From assembly GCA_045590215.1 (NCBI GenBank), contig JAZNQO010000028.1, positions 1-64,000 on the forward strand: a stretch of DNA of 64,000 nucleotides, written 5' to 3'. Below, piece after piece: positions 7,321 to 15,830 of this stretch. Numbering within the stretch: the first letter of the stretch is position 1; each line of letters starts with the position of its first letter. This stretch comes from RUG563 sp045590215 (GTDB lineage Bacteria; Bacillota; Clostridia; Christensenellales; Aristaeellaceae). A program made the translations under genes and the position numbers. A model generated the notes under the pieces. That model ran no database searches. It was not told the origin of the DNA and worked only from the letters and a program-made list of their open reading frames with translations.

Positions 7321-7691
7321 GAAACAGGGGACTACTCGTCCCCTGTACCCCACGGCAGGGAGAAACTCCCTGCACCCAATATGTGAAAATGCGCTCGCTT
7401 TCCAACGGACGGTTTCCACATGAAACTTGAGAAGCAAACACAGTTTTCGCCACGGGCACAATGAAAACGAGAATACGCCGGGAGAGAAAGTTTTTTACTT
7501 TCTCCTTCGGCGTTATTCACGTTTTCCCGGATGCTTTGCATCCGGTAGGCGGCACTTTGCCGCCGTGCCCGTGTGCGACAGGGCTATCCCAATCAACAGC
7601 GGCACATTGCCCGTCACATAAGGCTTCAATTTCCGCTACCGGGTCCAGGGGCAATGCCCCTGGCCGGGGTGAAGGGGTGGAACCCCTCACC
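7321..7691 (+). repeat. Multi-hairpin intergenic repeat, copy A
   Basis: Non-coding, between yfcE and nifJ. In order: stem CAGGGGAC/GTCCCCTG (7326-7345), stem GCAGGGAG/CTCCCTGC (7355-7373), GAAACTT segment, GCCACGGGCACAATGAAAAC, a long central hairpin ACGCCG/CGGCGT with inner AGAAAGT/ACTTTCT (7475-7513), then CCGGATGC/GCATCCGG (7527-7545), GGCGGC/GCCGCC (7548-7564), and a 3' module CCAGGGGC/GCCCCTGG with a closing GGGGTGGAACCCC. The same order is found at 11610, 33985 and 44283, and reversed at 45915. Confidence 0.7.
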
Positions 7692-7828
7692 GTTCCCTTT
7701 GTTTGTGTCACAGCTTCCCGTTTATCCCTTTTATTTTATCACAGTTCAAAAAAACAAGCAACGCATCCTCTATCACTCGCTGCCTTGATGGAGGATTACG
7801 CCTTGTTTTCCATTGTGTTTTTGCATGC

Positions 7829-7857
7829 AAAAAGGGCCGCCCTTGGGGGCGACCCTA
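7829..7857 (-). terminator. nifJ terminator
   Basis: Minus-strand stem AGGGTCGCC / GGGCGGCCCT followed by TTTTT, 14 bp past the nifJ stop. Confidence 0.8.
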
Positions 7858-7870
7858 ATTTTGTTAGGAA

Positions 7871-10800
7871 TTATTCCTGACCGGCCATGCGCTTGTAGTT
7901 GGCAAGACGCACCTTGGCATCCTCTTCGTTCTGGGCAAAGAGCTTTTCGGCGGCTTCGGGGAACATCTTCAGCAGCGTCTGATAACGGGTTTCGCCACGG
8001 ATGAAGTCCTGATAGCTTTCGGTGGGATCCTTGCTGTCGATGGTGAGGGGCTGATCCAGATCGGGATTGTAGCGATACAGGGGCCAATAGCCGGCAGCCA
8101 CAGCCTTGCGGATTTCAGCCTGCGCCAGGGACATATTGATGCCATGGTTGATGCAGGGAGCGTAAGCGATGATCAGGGAGGGACCATGGTACTTTTCGGC
8201 TTCGATCATGGCCTTGATCAGCTGGGCGGGGTTGGCACTCATGGCAACGGTGGCCACGTACACATAGCCATAGCTCATGGCCATCATGCCCAGGTCCTTC
8301 TTCTTGGTGCGCTTACCGGCAGCGGCAAACTTGGCCACAGAGCCGGTGGGGGTGGACTTGGAAGCCTGACCGCCGGTGTTGGAGTACACTTCGGTGTCCA
8401 GCACGAGGATGTTCACATCCTGGTTCTGGGCCAGCACATGGTCCACACCGCCGTAACCGATGTCATAGGCCCAGCCGTCGCCGCCGAAGATCCAGATGGA
8501 CTTCTTGACCAGCATATCCTTGGCATCGTAGATTTCCTTGCACAGACCGTCGCATTCGCAGCCGCAGTCCTTGCAGCCTTCCACGCAAGCGATGATCTTT
8601 TCAGCAGCGATCTTGCTGCCTTCGGCTTCTTCCATGTTCTCCAGCCATTCGTTGGCAGCTTCCTGGAATTCCTTCCAGTCGGGGCACTTGGCAGCCAGAG
8701 CCTGGATGGTTTCGGCCAGCTTGGCACGACGCTGAGCGGTAGCCAGGTTCATACCAAAGCCAAATTCGGCGTTGTCTTCAAACAGGGAGTTTGCCCAGGC
8801 AGGACCATGACCCTTTTCGTTGACGGTGTAGGGGTTGGTGGGAGCGGAACCGCCGTAGATGGAGGAGCAGCCCGTGGCGTTGGCAACCATCATGCGATCG
8901 CCGAACAGCTGGGTAACAAGCTTCACATAGGGGGTTTCGCCGCAGCCGGCGCAAGCACCGGAGAACTCAAACAGGGGCTGCAGGAACTGGCTGCCCTTCA
9001 CAGTGGAGGGATTGATCTTCACGTCGGGGCGGGGCAGTTCCATAGCGAACTTCCAGTTTTCTTCTTCCACCTTCTGGTCTTCCAGAGGCTTCATAACCAG
9101 GGCCTTCACCTTGGCGGGGCAAACTTCAACGCAGTTGCCGCAGCCGGTGCAGTCAAGGGGGCTCACCTGCATACGATATTCGTAGCCGGCGTATTCCTTG
9201 CCGATGGCCTTCTTGGTGATGTAGGAAGCGGGCTTTTCAGTGCCTTCCTTCATCAGGATGGGACGGATGCAGGCATGGGGGCAAACGAGGCTGCACTGGC
9301 CGCACTGCACGCAGTTGTCCACGATCCATTCGGGAACCTTCACAGCGATGCCGCGCTTTTCGTACTGGGTGGTGCCGTTGGGCACGATACCGGCAGGATC
9401 GAAAGCGGAAACGGGCAGGCTGTCGCCTTCCTGAGCCAGGATGGGCTTGACGAAGTTGTTGAAGTAATCGCTGGCTTCCACCTGGGCAGGCACAGCACCG
9501 GTGGTGGCGTTGGCCCATTCAGCGGGAACCTTAACTTCCTTCAGGCCGGAGATGGCGATATCGATGGCGTCCCAGTTCTTCTGAACCACGGCGTCGCCCT
9601 TCTTGCCATAGGTCTTCTTGGCATAAGCCTTCATGTACTTTTCAGCATCATCGTAGGGGATGATGTTGGCCAGCTTGAAGAAAGCAGCCTGCATGATGGT
9701 GTTGATGCGGTTGCCCATGCCAACCTGAGCGGCCAGCTTGATGGCGTTGAGGGTATAGAACTTGGCCTTCTTCTTGGCCAGCAGCTGCTTCATGGTAGCG
9801 GGCAGATGCTCGTCCATTTCTTCGGGTTCCCACTGGCTGTTCAGCAGGAAGGTGCCGCCGTCCTTGAGGCTGGTCACCATGTCATACATGGTCACATAAG
9901 CAGGATTGTGGCAGGCGATGAAGTCAGCAGCGTCAATCAGATAAGTGGAGCGGATCGGCACATCGCCAAAGCGCAGGTGGGATACGGTCAGACCGCCGGA
10001 CTTCTTGGAGTCATAGGCGAAATAGGCCTGAGCGTACTTATCGGTATGGTCGCCGATGATCTTGATGGAGTTCTTGTTGGCACCGACCGTACCGTCAGAG
10101 CCGAGGCCGTAGAACTTGCAGGAAACGGTGCCCTTGGGAGCCACGTTATACTGCTTGCCCAGCTTCAGGTTGGTCCGGGTCACGTCGTCGATGATGCCCA
10201 CAGTGAAGTGGTTCTTGGGAGCAGCCTTGGCCAGGTTGTCATAAACAGCCTTCACCATGGTGGGGTTGAATTCCTTGCTGCCCAGGCCGTAACGGCCGCC
10301 CACAACAACGATATCCTTCTTGCCGTTTTCAGCCAGCACGGCGCAAACATCTTCGTACAGGGGTTCGCCCAGGGAACCGGGTTCCTTGGTGCGGTCCAGC
10401 ACGGCGATCTTCTTGCAGGTTTCGGGCAGAGCGGCCAGGAAATGCTTGGCAGAGAAGGGACGATACAGGTGAACCTTGATCACGCCAACCTTCTTGCCCT
10501 TCTTGAGCATAGCATCCAAAGTTTCGTGGATGGTTTCGCAGCCGGAACCCATGGCAACGATCACTTCTTCAGCGTCTTCTGCGCCATAGTAATCAAACAG
10601 CTTGTAAGCACGGCCGGTGAGCTTTGCCACCTGCTTCATGTACTTTTCAACGATGGCGGGGATGGCGTCGTAATACTTGTTGGCAGCTTCACGATTCTGG
10701 AAATAGATATCGGGGTTCTGCGCAGTGCCGCCCTGATGGGGATGTTCGGGGTTCAGGGCACGGGCACGGAATTCGGCCACCTTGTCCCAGTCAACCAGCT

Positions 10801-11374
10801 TGCGAACTTCTTCCAGTTCATAAGCGTCGATCTTCTGGATTTCGTGGCTGGTGCGGAAACCGTCAAAGAAATGCAGGAAAGGAACAGAGCCCTTGATGGC
10901 GGCCAGATGGGAAACCAGGGCCATGTCCATCGCTTCCTGAACGGAGCCGGAGGCCAGCATGGCAAAGCCGGTCTGGCGGCAAGCCATAACGTCAGAATGA
11001 TCGCCGAAAATGCTCAGAGCATGAGCAGCCAGCGCACGGGCGGAAACGTGGAAAACGCCGGGCATCAGTTCGCCGCTGATCTTGTACATGTTGGGGATCA
11101 TCAGCAGCAGACCCTGAGAAGCGGTGAAAGTGGTGGTGAGAGCACCGGCTACCAGAGAGCCGTGTACAGCACCGGCTGCGCCGGCTTCAGACTGCATTTC
11201 GGCCACGTGTACCGTCTGGCCAAACAGGTTCTTGCGGCCCTGAGCGGCCCATTCGTCTACATACTCGGCCATGGTGGAGGACGGGGTGATGGGGTAGATA
11301 GCGGCTACGTCGCTGAACATATACGCCACGTGGCTAACTGCACCGTTACCGTCGATGGTCAATTTGGTTGCCAT
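7871..11374 (-). CDS. nifJ: Pyruvate:ferredoxin (flavodoxin) oxidoreductase
   Basis: 1167 aa, the full length of single-chain PFOR. It oxidises pyruvate and CoA to acetyl-CoA and CO2, passing electrons to ferredoxin. N-terminal domain begins TKLTIDGN with the YPITPSS pyruvate-binding segment. Mid-protein are two 4Fe-4S motifs, CVQCGQCSLVCP and CTGCGNCVEVCP. The C-terminal TPP domain has GACAGCGETPY, a further Cys cluster (CVEGCKDCGCECDGLC), and GGDGWAYDIGYGG with the LDTEVYSNTGGQ Mg/TPP segment. ATG 11374 has AAAGGAGG 9 bp upstream; the frame runs 23 codons further without support. Monocistronic, flanked on both sides by the long intergenic repeats. The central fermentative enzyme of the window and the likely ferredoxin-reducing source. 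Confidence 0.98.
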   Translation of the reverse strand: MATKLTIDGNGAVSHVAYMFSDVAAIYPITPSSTMAEYVDEWAAQGRKNLFGQTVHVAEMQSEAGAAGAVHGSLVAGALTTTFTASQGLLLMIPNMYKISGELMPGVFHVSARALAAHALSIFGDHSDVMACRQTGFAMLASGSVQEAMDMALVSHLAAIKGSVPFLHFFDGFRTSHEIQKIDAYELEEVRKLVDWDKVAEFRARALNPEHPHQGGTAQNPDIYFQNREAANKYYDAIPAIVEKYMKQVAKLTGRAYKLFDYYGAEDAEEVIVAMGSGCETIHETLDAMLKKGKKVGVIKVHLYRPFSAKHFLAALPETCKKIAVLDRTKEPGSLGEPLYEDVCAVLAENGKKDIVVVGGRYGLGSKEFNPTMVKAVYDNLAKAAPKNHFTVGIIDDVTRTNLKLGKQYNVAPKGTVSCKFYGLGSDGTVGANKNSIKIIGDHTDKYAQAYFAYDSKKSGGLTVSHLRFGDVPIRSTYLIDAADFIACHNPAYVTMYDMVTSLKDGGTFLLNSQWEPEEMDEHLPATMKQLLAKKKAKFYTLNAIKLAAQVGMGNRINTIMQAAFFKLANIIPYDDAEKYMKAYAKKTYGKKGDAVVQKNWDAIDIAISGLKEVKVPAEWANATTGAVPAQVEASDYFNNFVKPILAQEGDSLPVSAFDPAGIVPNGTTQYEKRGIAVKVPEWIVDNCVQCGQCSLVCPHACIRPILMKEGTEKPASYITKKAIGKEYAGYEYRMQVSPLDCTGCGNCVEVCPAKVKALVMKPLEDQKVEEENWKFAMELPRPDVKINPSTVKGSQFLQPLFEFSGACAGCGETPYVKLVTQLFGDRMMVANATGCSSIYGGSAPTNPYTVNEKGHGPAWANSLFEDNAEFGFGMNLATAQRRAKLAETIQALAAKCPDWKEFQEAANEWLENMEEAEGSKIAAEKIIACVEGCKDCGCECDGLCKEIYDAKDMLVKKSIWIFGGDGWAYDIGYGGVDHVLAQNQDVNILVLDTEVYSNTGGQASKSTPTGSVAKFAAAGKRTKKKDLGMMAMSYGYVYVATVAMSANPAQLIKAMIEAEKYHGPSLIIAYAPCINHGINMSLAQAEIRKAVAAGYWPLYRYNPDLDQPLTIDSKDPTESYQDFIRGETRYQTLLKMFPEAAEKLFAQNEEDAKVRLANYKRMAGQE

Positions 11375-11609
11375 GAGATTGCCTCCTTTAAGCTTATATG
11401 AGAGTAGAAAATCAACAAGATTTTCCCTTCTTCTCCAACTCAATATTATACGACTGTTTGTCCATTCCTGTCAAGCAAACAACAGGATAAAAAGCCGGGA
11501 AAAGCTGCAAATCTTTTCAATTTTGCGTGCAGATGGCAGAAAATGACGAAGCATTGATTACACGATCGTTATCCCTTGCCTCAAACGCACAACCAATACC
11601 GGAGCAACC

Positions 11610-11982
11610 AAGCAGGGGACTTCTCATCCCCCATCCCCCCACGGCAGGAAGTTCCTTCCTGCACCTACTCTGCGAATGCACGCATGTTCTCCGTCCAACT
11701 CTTTCCGCACGAAACTTAAAGAACGGAAGCAATATACGCCACGGGCACAAAGAAAAAAAGAAAAAGGCGATGGAGGAACTCTTTTCCGTCCACGCCTTTT
11801 TACTGTGTTCCCGTATGCGGCCGCTCCGCAGCCAACTCGCAATGTTACCACCGTTTTCTGCCACAATGCTTCTGCATGTATCTTGCAACAGCGGCACACA
11901 GTTCACTGGATAGCATCCGCCAAATCCGCTACCGGGTCAAGGGGCAATGCCCCTTGCCGGGTGCAGGGGCGGAGCTCCTGCA
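11610..11982 (+). repeat. Multi-hairpin intergenic repeat, copy B
   Basis: Non-coding, between nifJ and the CotH gene. It has the same order as copy A: AGGGGA/TCCCC stem, GGCAGGAAG/CTTCCTGC stem, GAAACTTAAAGAACGGA, GCCACGGGCACAAAG, central hairpin AAAAAGGCG (11761-11769) / CGCCTTTTT (11793-11801), TGCGGC/GCCGCA-like stem, then a 3' module from 11882 that matches copy C with about four differences in 78 bases, ending CAAGGGGC/GCCCCTTG and a GGAGCTCC stem. Confidence 0.7.
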
Positions 11983-11984
11983 AA

Positions 11985-13955
11985 TCACTTAAAAATATTC
12001 GTATCTTCCAAAAGCCTTTGCACGTCCCCGAAATACTGTTCCACTTCCCCGTCGGTGAGCTTCATATGCTTTTGCAGAAGGGATACGATTTTCGTAGGCC
12101 GGATGCGGCCGTAATACTTCACGGCATCCACGTTCTGCCGCCATTCCTTCATGGTGAAATGGGGCCAACGTTCCAAGTGCCGGGGCAAGAGAACTTCCAG
12201 CGTTTCTTCCCACGGGGCGAAGGCCTGCTCCATGAAAGGCCATTGGAAGGAAAGTTCCAGAATTTCCGCAAACCGGGCGAGGAACTTCTCCTTCATTTCC
12301 GGCACATTGAGCAGGGCGGCCATGGGCTCGTGGCGGAAACCCTGAATTTTATCGTTCACCTTTTTCAGGTAATAGTTCATGGGAGCTTTGTCGAGGGAGA
12401 GGAAGCCTGCTTCCACATCAAACAAAAGATACTTCCATTTGCCGCCGGGCACCCGATAGACCCGGACGTTGGTAAAATCGTCGTTGCCGACGATGATTTC
12501 AAAGGCGGCGTGGGTAAAGAGGCTGTCCACATCCAGATTGTCCAATACATATTGCAGGTTGTCGGGATCATTCAGGTCTTCCTTCTTGCAAAAATCGCAT
12601 AAGGCCAGCCAGTCCGTGTTATCGCCGTTCTGCAAAAATTCATCTCGCCCGGTGCGCGCCAGAATGTCAATGTTATCGATGTCCGTTTCGTCGGTCACAT
12701 TTTCCCACTGGGCGATGAAATGCTTGTTGATCTTCTCACGCAGATTATAGTGCCCCCAGTATTCGCCGTTGATGTATACTTCAATAGCCAAAGCGTCCTG
12801 ATAGAGAATATCCAAGGGCTTGGCCAGGGAGGAGATCACCACGTCCCGAAGCCTAGTGGAAAAGGCGTCCGAATTGGTGCTGCGCAGCAGCAGGGATTTG
12901 TAGCTGTCATAATCCCGGTTGGGGAAAGGATTAAAATAAAAACGATCCTCCCCATAGGCTTTCCGGGCGTAGACGGCAATGGACTTTTGGGCGTTCTGCC
13001 GGGCAGAATGACCGGCGGCGGTGAAGGTGCCCATCTGGTTGATTTCGCAAAGGCCATTTGCGCCGTAATATTCAATGTTCACCGGGTATTCCCATTCGTG
13101 CTCATAATTGGGATAATCGGGGTTCGGGCCTTTCACCAAAGCACCGGTTTTTTGATTGAACAGATATTTTTCATCCGTCACCAATGAAATAACGGGCACT
13201 GGCTGCGCTTCCCCGATGAAGAAAGTAGCGGTTACAGGCTGGGACGGCACTCTGTTTTCGGAGAAGGCCGAAAGCCGCAGAACGGCGGTTTTTTCGATGG
13301 CCAAGCCTTCCTTTGGAAACTCTTTGGATTTTTCCGTGGGCGTATCGCCGTCCAAGGTGTAGCGTAGCGTTTCGCCGGCAACAGCCTCTGCCTTTACCAC
13401 AATGCCTGCTTCATAAAAGCCGCCGGGGGTCAGGATTTCCGGCTGAGCCGCGCGGGCCGGGTAAACGGCCGCTTCGTTTTTCTTGCCAGGAGTGGCGGCG
13501 GCAAAATAGCCATAGTCTTCACCGCCTGCTTGCTTGCCCCAAGAAACGTTGCCGTATTGGGGGGGAATTTCAAGGTAAGCAAGGATGGTTTCGCCGTCTT
13601 TGTCCGTCAGGTACACCTGATCGCCGGCAGATGAAAGCTTGAAGGAAGCATAGAAGGTCTTATTTTTGCCGGGGCTTCTTTCTTCACCGGTGCAGTAAAT
13701 GAGAGCGTATTCCCCAGCCTTGATGGCCGTCCCTTCCGGAAACGCCCATTTTTGCAGGTTCTTTTTGCTATCGGATAAGAAGCAGCCGCTCAAGTCCGCT
13801 TTCTTGCTGCCGGTGTTATGAATCTCCACCCAGTCGTGGGCTTCGCAGTTGATATACACCCCATTGGAGGTCATCACTTCACTGAAAAGAAGTTCCGCCC
13901 CAGCGGGCAGAGCAATAAAGAGCATCATACACAGACACACGAAAAACCTTTTCAT
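11985..13955 (-). CDS. Secreted CotH-kinase family protein with lamin-tail and chitobiase-like domains
   Basis: 656 aa. Signal peptide (MKRFFVCLCMMLFIALPAGA). Residues about 22-150: lamin-tail-type beta domain (LLFSEVMTSN, DWVEIHNTGSKKADLSGCFLSD). About 170-255: chitobiase C-terminal-type domain (PEILTPGGFYEAG, RYTLDGDTPT). About 265-600: CotH kinase domain with VISLVTDEKYLF, SLLLRSTNSD, NGEYWGHYNLREKINKHF and YLLFDVEAGF. CotH proteins of spore coats phosphorylate partner proteins; secreted bacterial homologues are mostly uncharacterised. Start ATG 13955 has GAGAGG 7 bp upstream. Last gene of a five-gene operon, 11 bp after the preceding one. Confidence 0.88.
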   Translation of the reverse strand: MKRFFVCLCMMLFIALPAGAELLFSEVMTSNGVYINCEAHDWVEIHNTGSKKADLSGCFLSDSKKNLQKWAFPEGTAIKAGEYALIYCTGEERSPGKNKTFYASFKLSSAGDQVYLTDKDGETILAYLEIPPQYGNVSWGKQAGGEDYGYFAAATPGKKNEAAVYPARAAQPEILTPGGFYEAGIVVKAEAVAGETLRYTLDGDTPTEKSKEFPKEGLAIEKTAVLRLSAFSENRVPSQPVTATFFIGEAQPVPVISLVTDEKYLFNQKTGALVKGPNPDYPNYEHEWEYPVNIEYYGANGLCEINQMGTFTAAGHSARQNAQKSIAVYARKAYGEDRFYFNPFPNRDYDSYKSLLLRSTNSDAFSTRLRDVVISSLAKPLDILYQDALAIEVYINGEYWGHYNLREKINKHFIAQWENVTDETDIDNIDILARTGRDEFLQNGDNTDWLALCDFCKKEDLNDPDNLQYVLDNLDVDSLFTHAAFEIIVGNDDFTNVRVYRVPGGKWKYLLFDVEAGFLSLDKAPMNYYLKKVNDKIQGFRHEPMAALLNVPEMKEKFLARFAEILELSFQWPFMEQAFAPWEETLEVLLPRHLERWPHFTMKEWRQNVDAVKYYGRIRPTKIVSLLQKHMKLTDGEVEQYFGDVQRLLEDTNIFK

Positions 13956-13966
13956 CGCTTTTCCTC

Positions 13967-14251
13967 TCAATAATACAGGGGATTGTCCTTCTTTTTCTTG
14001 TCAGGGTCGATGAACTCCACTTCCATGCGGTCAAATTCAACCGATTCCACAAAATGATCCGGCAAAAACCGGGCTTGGGCAAATTCGTCCCAGTCCCTTT
14101 CATGCCGGGGCAATATCATGGGACGCGGCACATCCAGCTTCCGGCAGGCCAAGTCCAAAGCTTCCTGCCATTCTTCAATGGTGCAGGGGGCGGTGATATC
14201 CTTTTCAATTCTGTTTCTGTGCATCAGGCGCACCCAGATTCCCGTTGCCAT
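13967..14251 (-). CDS. Small conserved cytosolic protein of unknown function
   Basis: 94 aa, no signal or membrane segment. Charged, with a central block that looks conserved-protein-like (WQEALDLACRKLDVPRPMILP, then HERDWDEFAQARFLPDHF, then DRMEVEFIDPDKKK). ATG 14251 has GGAG 7 bp upstream. It lies between the RsiV-like gene (18 bp) and the CotH gene (11 bp), so it is surely co-transcribed with them. I do not recognise the family; the HxxDW and PxHF segments are the ones to search. Confidence 0.7.
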   Translation of the reverse strand: MATGIWVRLMHRNRIEKDITAPCTIEEWQEALDLACRKLDVPRPMILPRHERDWDEFAQARFLPDHFVESVEFDRMEVEFIDPDKKKKDNPLYY

Positions 14252-14269
14252 GGAAATTTCTCCTTTTCC

Positions 14270-15088
14270 TTACAATAATGCTTCCAATTCCGCCGGGGAA
14301 TAGGGGAAGACGGGCACAGAGAAGGAAGGCTCCGCAAGCAGCGACGGTGGCAGATAAAACACAGCCCTTCCGCCCTCGTCCGCATAAAAATGAATGGCCG
14401 GGCTGAATTCGATGGAGAAGGTTTCTTCGTCCACATCCGCTTTGCAAATGCCCTCTGCCTGCAAGGCCTTGAACTTTTCATAGATTTCCGGCAGCACGGC
14501 GGCAGCAATCTGATCCGTGGATTCCCCCACCATCACCACGCCTCGCAGTGTCAGGCTTTCGCCCAGATATTCGCCGTTCATATCAAAGGTGAGCGATTCC
14601 AGCGAAAGAAAAGCACCTTCATCGCCCCTTGTCTGGCTCTTTTTTTGCAGGATGGACAGGAACCGCCCATTATTGCATTTCACCTCAAAATCATGCGCCA
14701 CTTCGTTTTTTCCGTCAAAGCGCATGGCTTCTTCATTGGCAAACATGGGCAGCACCAGCTGGGTCATTTCATCCAGTGCCATCTGGTAGGTATCGTTCAC
14801 AGTGAGGGCCGCATAGTTTTCCCCCGTCACATGGGGGTAAGCATAGGTGAAATGATACACCCAGTTCTTTTCATTCGGGAAAAAGGCTTCCCCTTCCGTT
14901 CTCAAAACCGTGCCGTCCGGAGCCTGTTCGGAAAGAACCGCCACCTTTTCCTCTTTTTCCTCCGCCGGGGGAACGGCAGGCTTTTCCACCCCGAAAAGGC
15001 AGGCAACCGCCAGCACCACAAGCAGCACAATCACGGCATAAACAGCACCCAGCAGCCGGTTTTTTCTGTATTTATCCAACTGCGCCAC
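14270..15088 (-). CDS. Membrane-anchored RsiV-like protein (DUF4163/DUF3298 type)
   Basis: 272 aa. One membrane segment at about 14-33 (AVYAVIVLLVVLAVACLFG) after a short basic cytosolic tail, then an extracellular region. The outside part resembles RsiV and PdaC N-terminal domains: a first half with long beta strands and a C-terminal DUF3298-like ending (IHFYADEGGRAVFYLPPSLL then VFPYSPAELEALL). RsiV is an anti-sigma factor that binds lysozyme; here the cytosolic tail is too short for an anti-sigma domain, so a sensing or binding role alone is more likely. GTG start at 15088, overlapping the upstream gene by 17 bp, implying translational coupling. Confidence 0.6.
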   Translation of the reverse strand: MAQLDKYRKNRLLGAVYAVIVLLVVLAVACLFGVEKPAVPPAEEKEEKVAVLSEQAPDGTVLRTEGEAFFPNEKNWVYHFTYAYPHVTGENYAALTVNDTYQMALDEMTQLVLPMFANEEAMRFDGKNEVAHDFEVKCNNGRFLSILQKKSQTRGDEGAFLSLESLTFDMNGEYLGESLTLRGVVMVGESTDQIAAAVLPEIYEKFKALQAEGICKADVDEETFSIEFSPAIHFYADEGGRAVFYLPPSLLAEPSFSVPVFPYSPAELEALL

Positions 15089-15830
15089 CCCAAATCAAGA
15101 AGGAATTGCGGATGATTTCCCCATACAGAAGATATTCCCCCTGCCGCTCCTTGGGAAACGCCAGCTGCACCTTATAGGCATATTCCATGCCGTCAGATGC
15201 AATATACATTTCAAAGAAGTCGTCGCCATAGGTGTAGAAATAGCCGAAGGCTTCGTTTTCCATCAGCACTTCGCCGGTGGGGTTTTGAAGATAGTCTTCC
15301 ATTGCCTTCTGATAACCGGGGTTTTCATAGGCTTCCACGCTGAGGGTTTCCCCTTCTTCAATCTGCCAGCGCATATGCCGGGCAGTTTCATCGGTCACCT
15401 GAAAACCCGTGGGCAAATTAAAGGAATAACCGTACACATCGTTGTCAAAGGGTTCCCACTGCATCACATCGCCGCAGCGGTATTCCGGGGACAGGCTGTC
15501 GCAGGAAAGCACGGAAAAGCCGCTTTCCATTTCCGGCTCATATTGCAGTGTCAACTGGCAGTGGTGCAGATAAGCCCCCAGCGCATCCGGCCCGTCGCTT
15601 TCGTATACATCACCCAGCACCACGGCCTTTTCCCCGTCAAAGGATGCCGTATAAACAAACACCTGCACCTCACGCTCCAGCATTTCCCCAACGGCGGCAT
15701 TCATCTGCTGCTGCAAATCTACCCCGATATCAATATCCATGCCCTGCATATCCCGAATGGGCGTGACAGAAGCGTGCGCTGATGTCATCATCAGGAAAAG
15801 GCACAGTATCATCGCTATAAATTTTTTCAT
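15072..15830 (-). CDS. Secreted protein of unknown function
   Basis: 252 aa with a clear signal peptide (MKKFIAMILCLFLMMTSAHAS) and no lipobox. The mature part is acidic and aromatic with a layout of two similar alpha/beta halves (FVYTASFDGEKAVVLGDVYES; YGYSFNLPTGFQVTDETARHM; YFYTYGDDFFEMYIASDGMEY), reminiscent of PsbP-like or DUF-type sensor domains, but I cannot assign a family. It starts by a 4-bp ATGA overlap with the thioredoxin-reductase-like gene and ends inside the RsiV-like gene, so all five genes form one tight operon. Confidence 0.65.
   Translation of the reverse strand: MKKFIAMILCLFLMMTSAHASVTPIRDMQGMDIDIGVDLQQQMNAAVGEMLEREVQVFVYTASFDGEKAVVLGDVYESDGPDALGAYLHHCQLTLQYEPEMESGFSVLSCDSLSPEYRCGDVMQWEPFDNDVYGYSFNLPTGFQVTDETARHMRWQIEEGETLSVEAYENPGYQKAMEDYLQNPTGEVLMENEAFGYFYTYGDDFFEMYIASDGMEYAYKVQLAFPKERQGEYLLYGEIIRNSFLIWGGAVG

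Noticed and set aside
7321..7691. Insertion sequence
   Set aside because: No transposase frame, no terminal inverted repeats spanning the unit; it is a non-coding structured repeat.
8144..11401. Very long open frame (1085 codons) opposite nifJ
   Set aside because: It is the mirror of a strongly codon-biased gene; no ribosome site or known domain, low-complexity translation rich in G, H and V.
11676..12602. Open frames inside repeat copy B and opposite CotH
   Set aside because: They read through hairpins, differ between repeat copies, and have no ribosome site.
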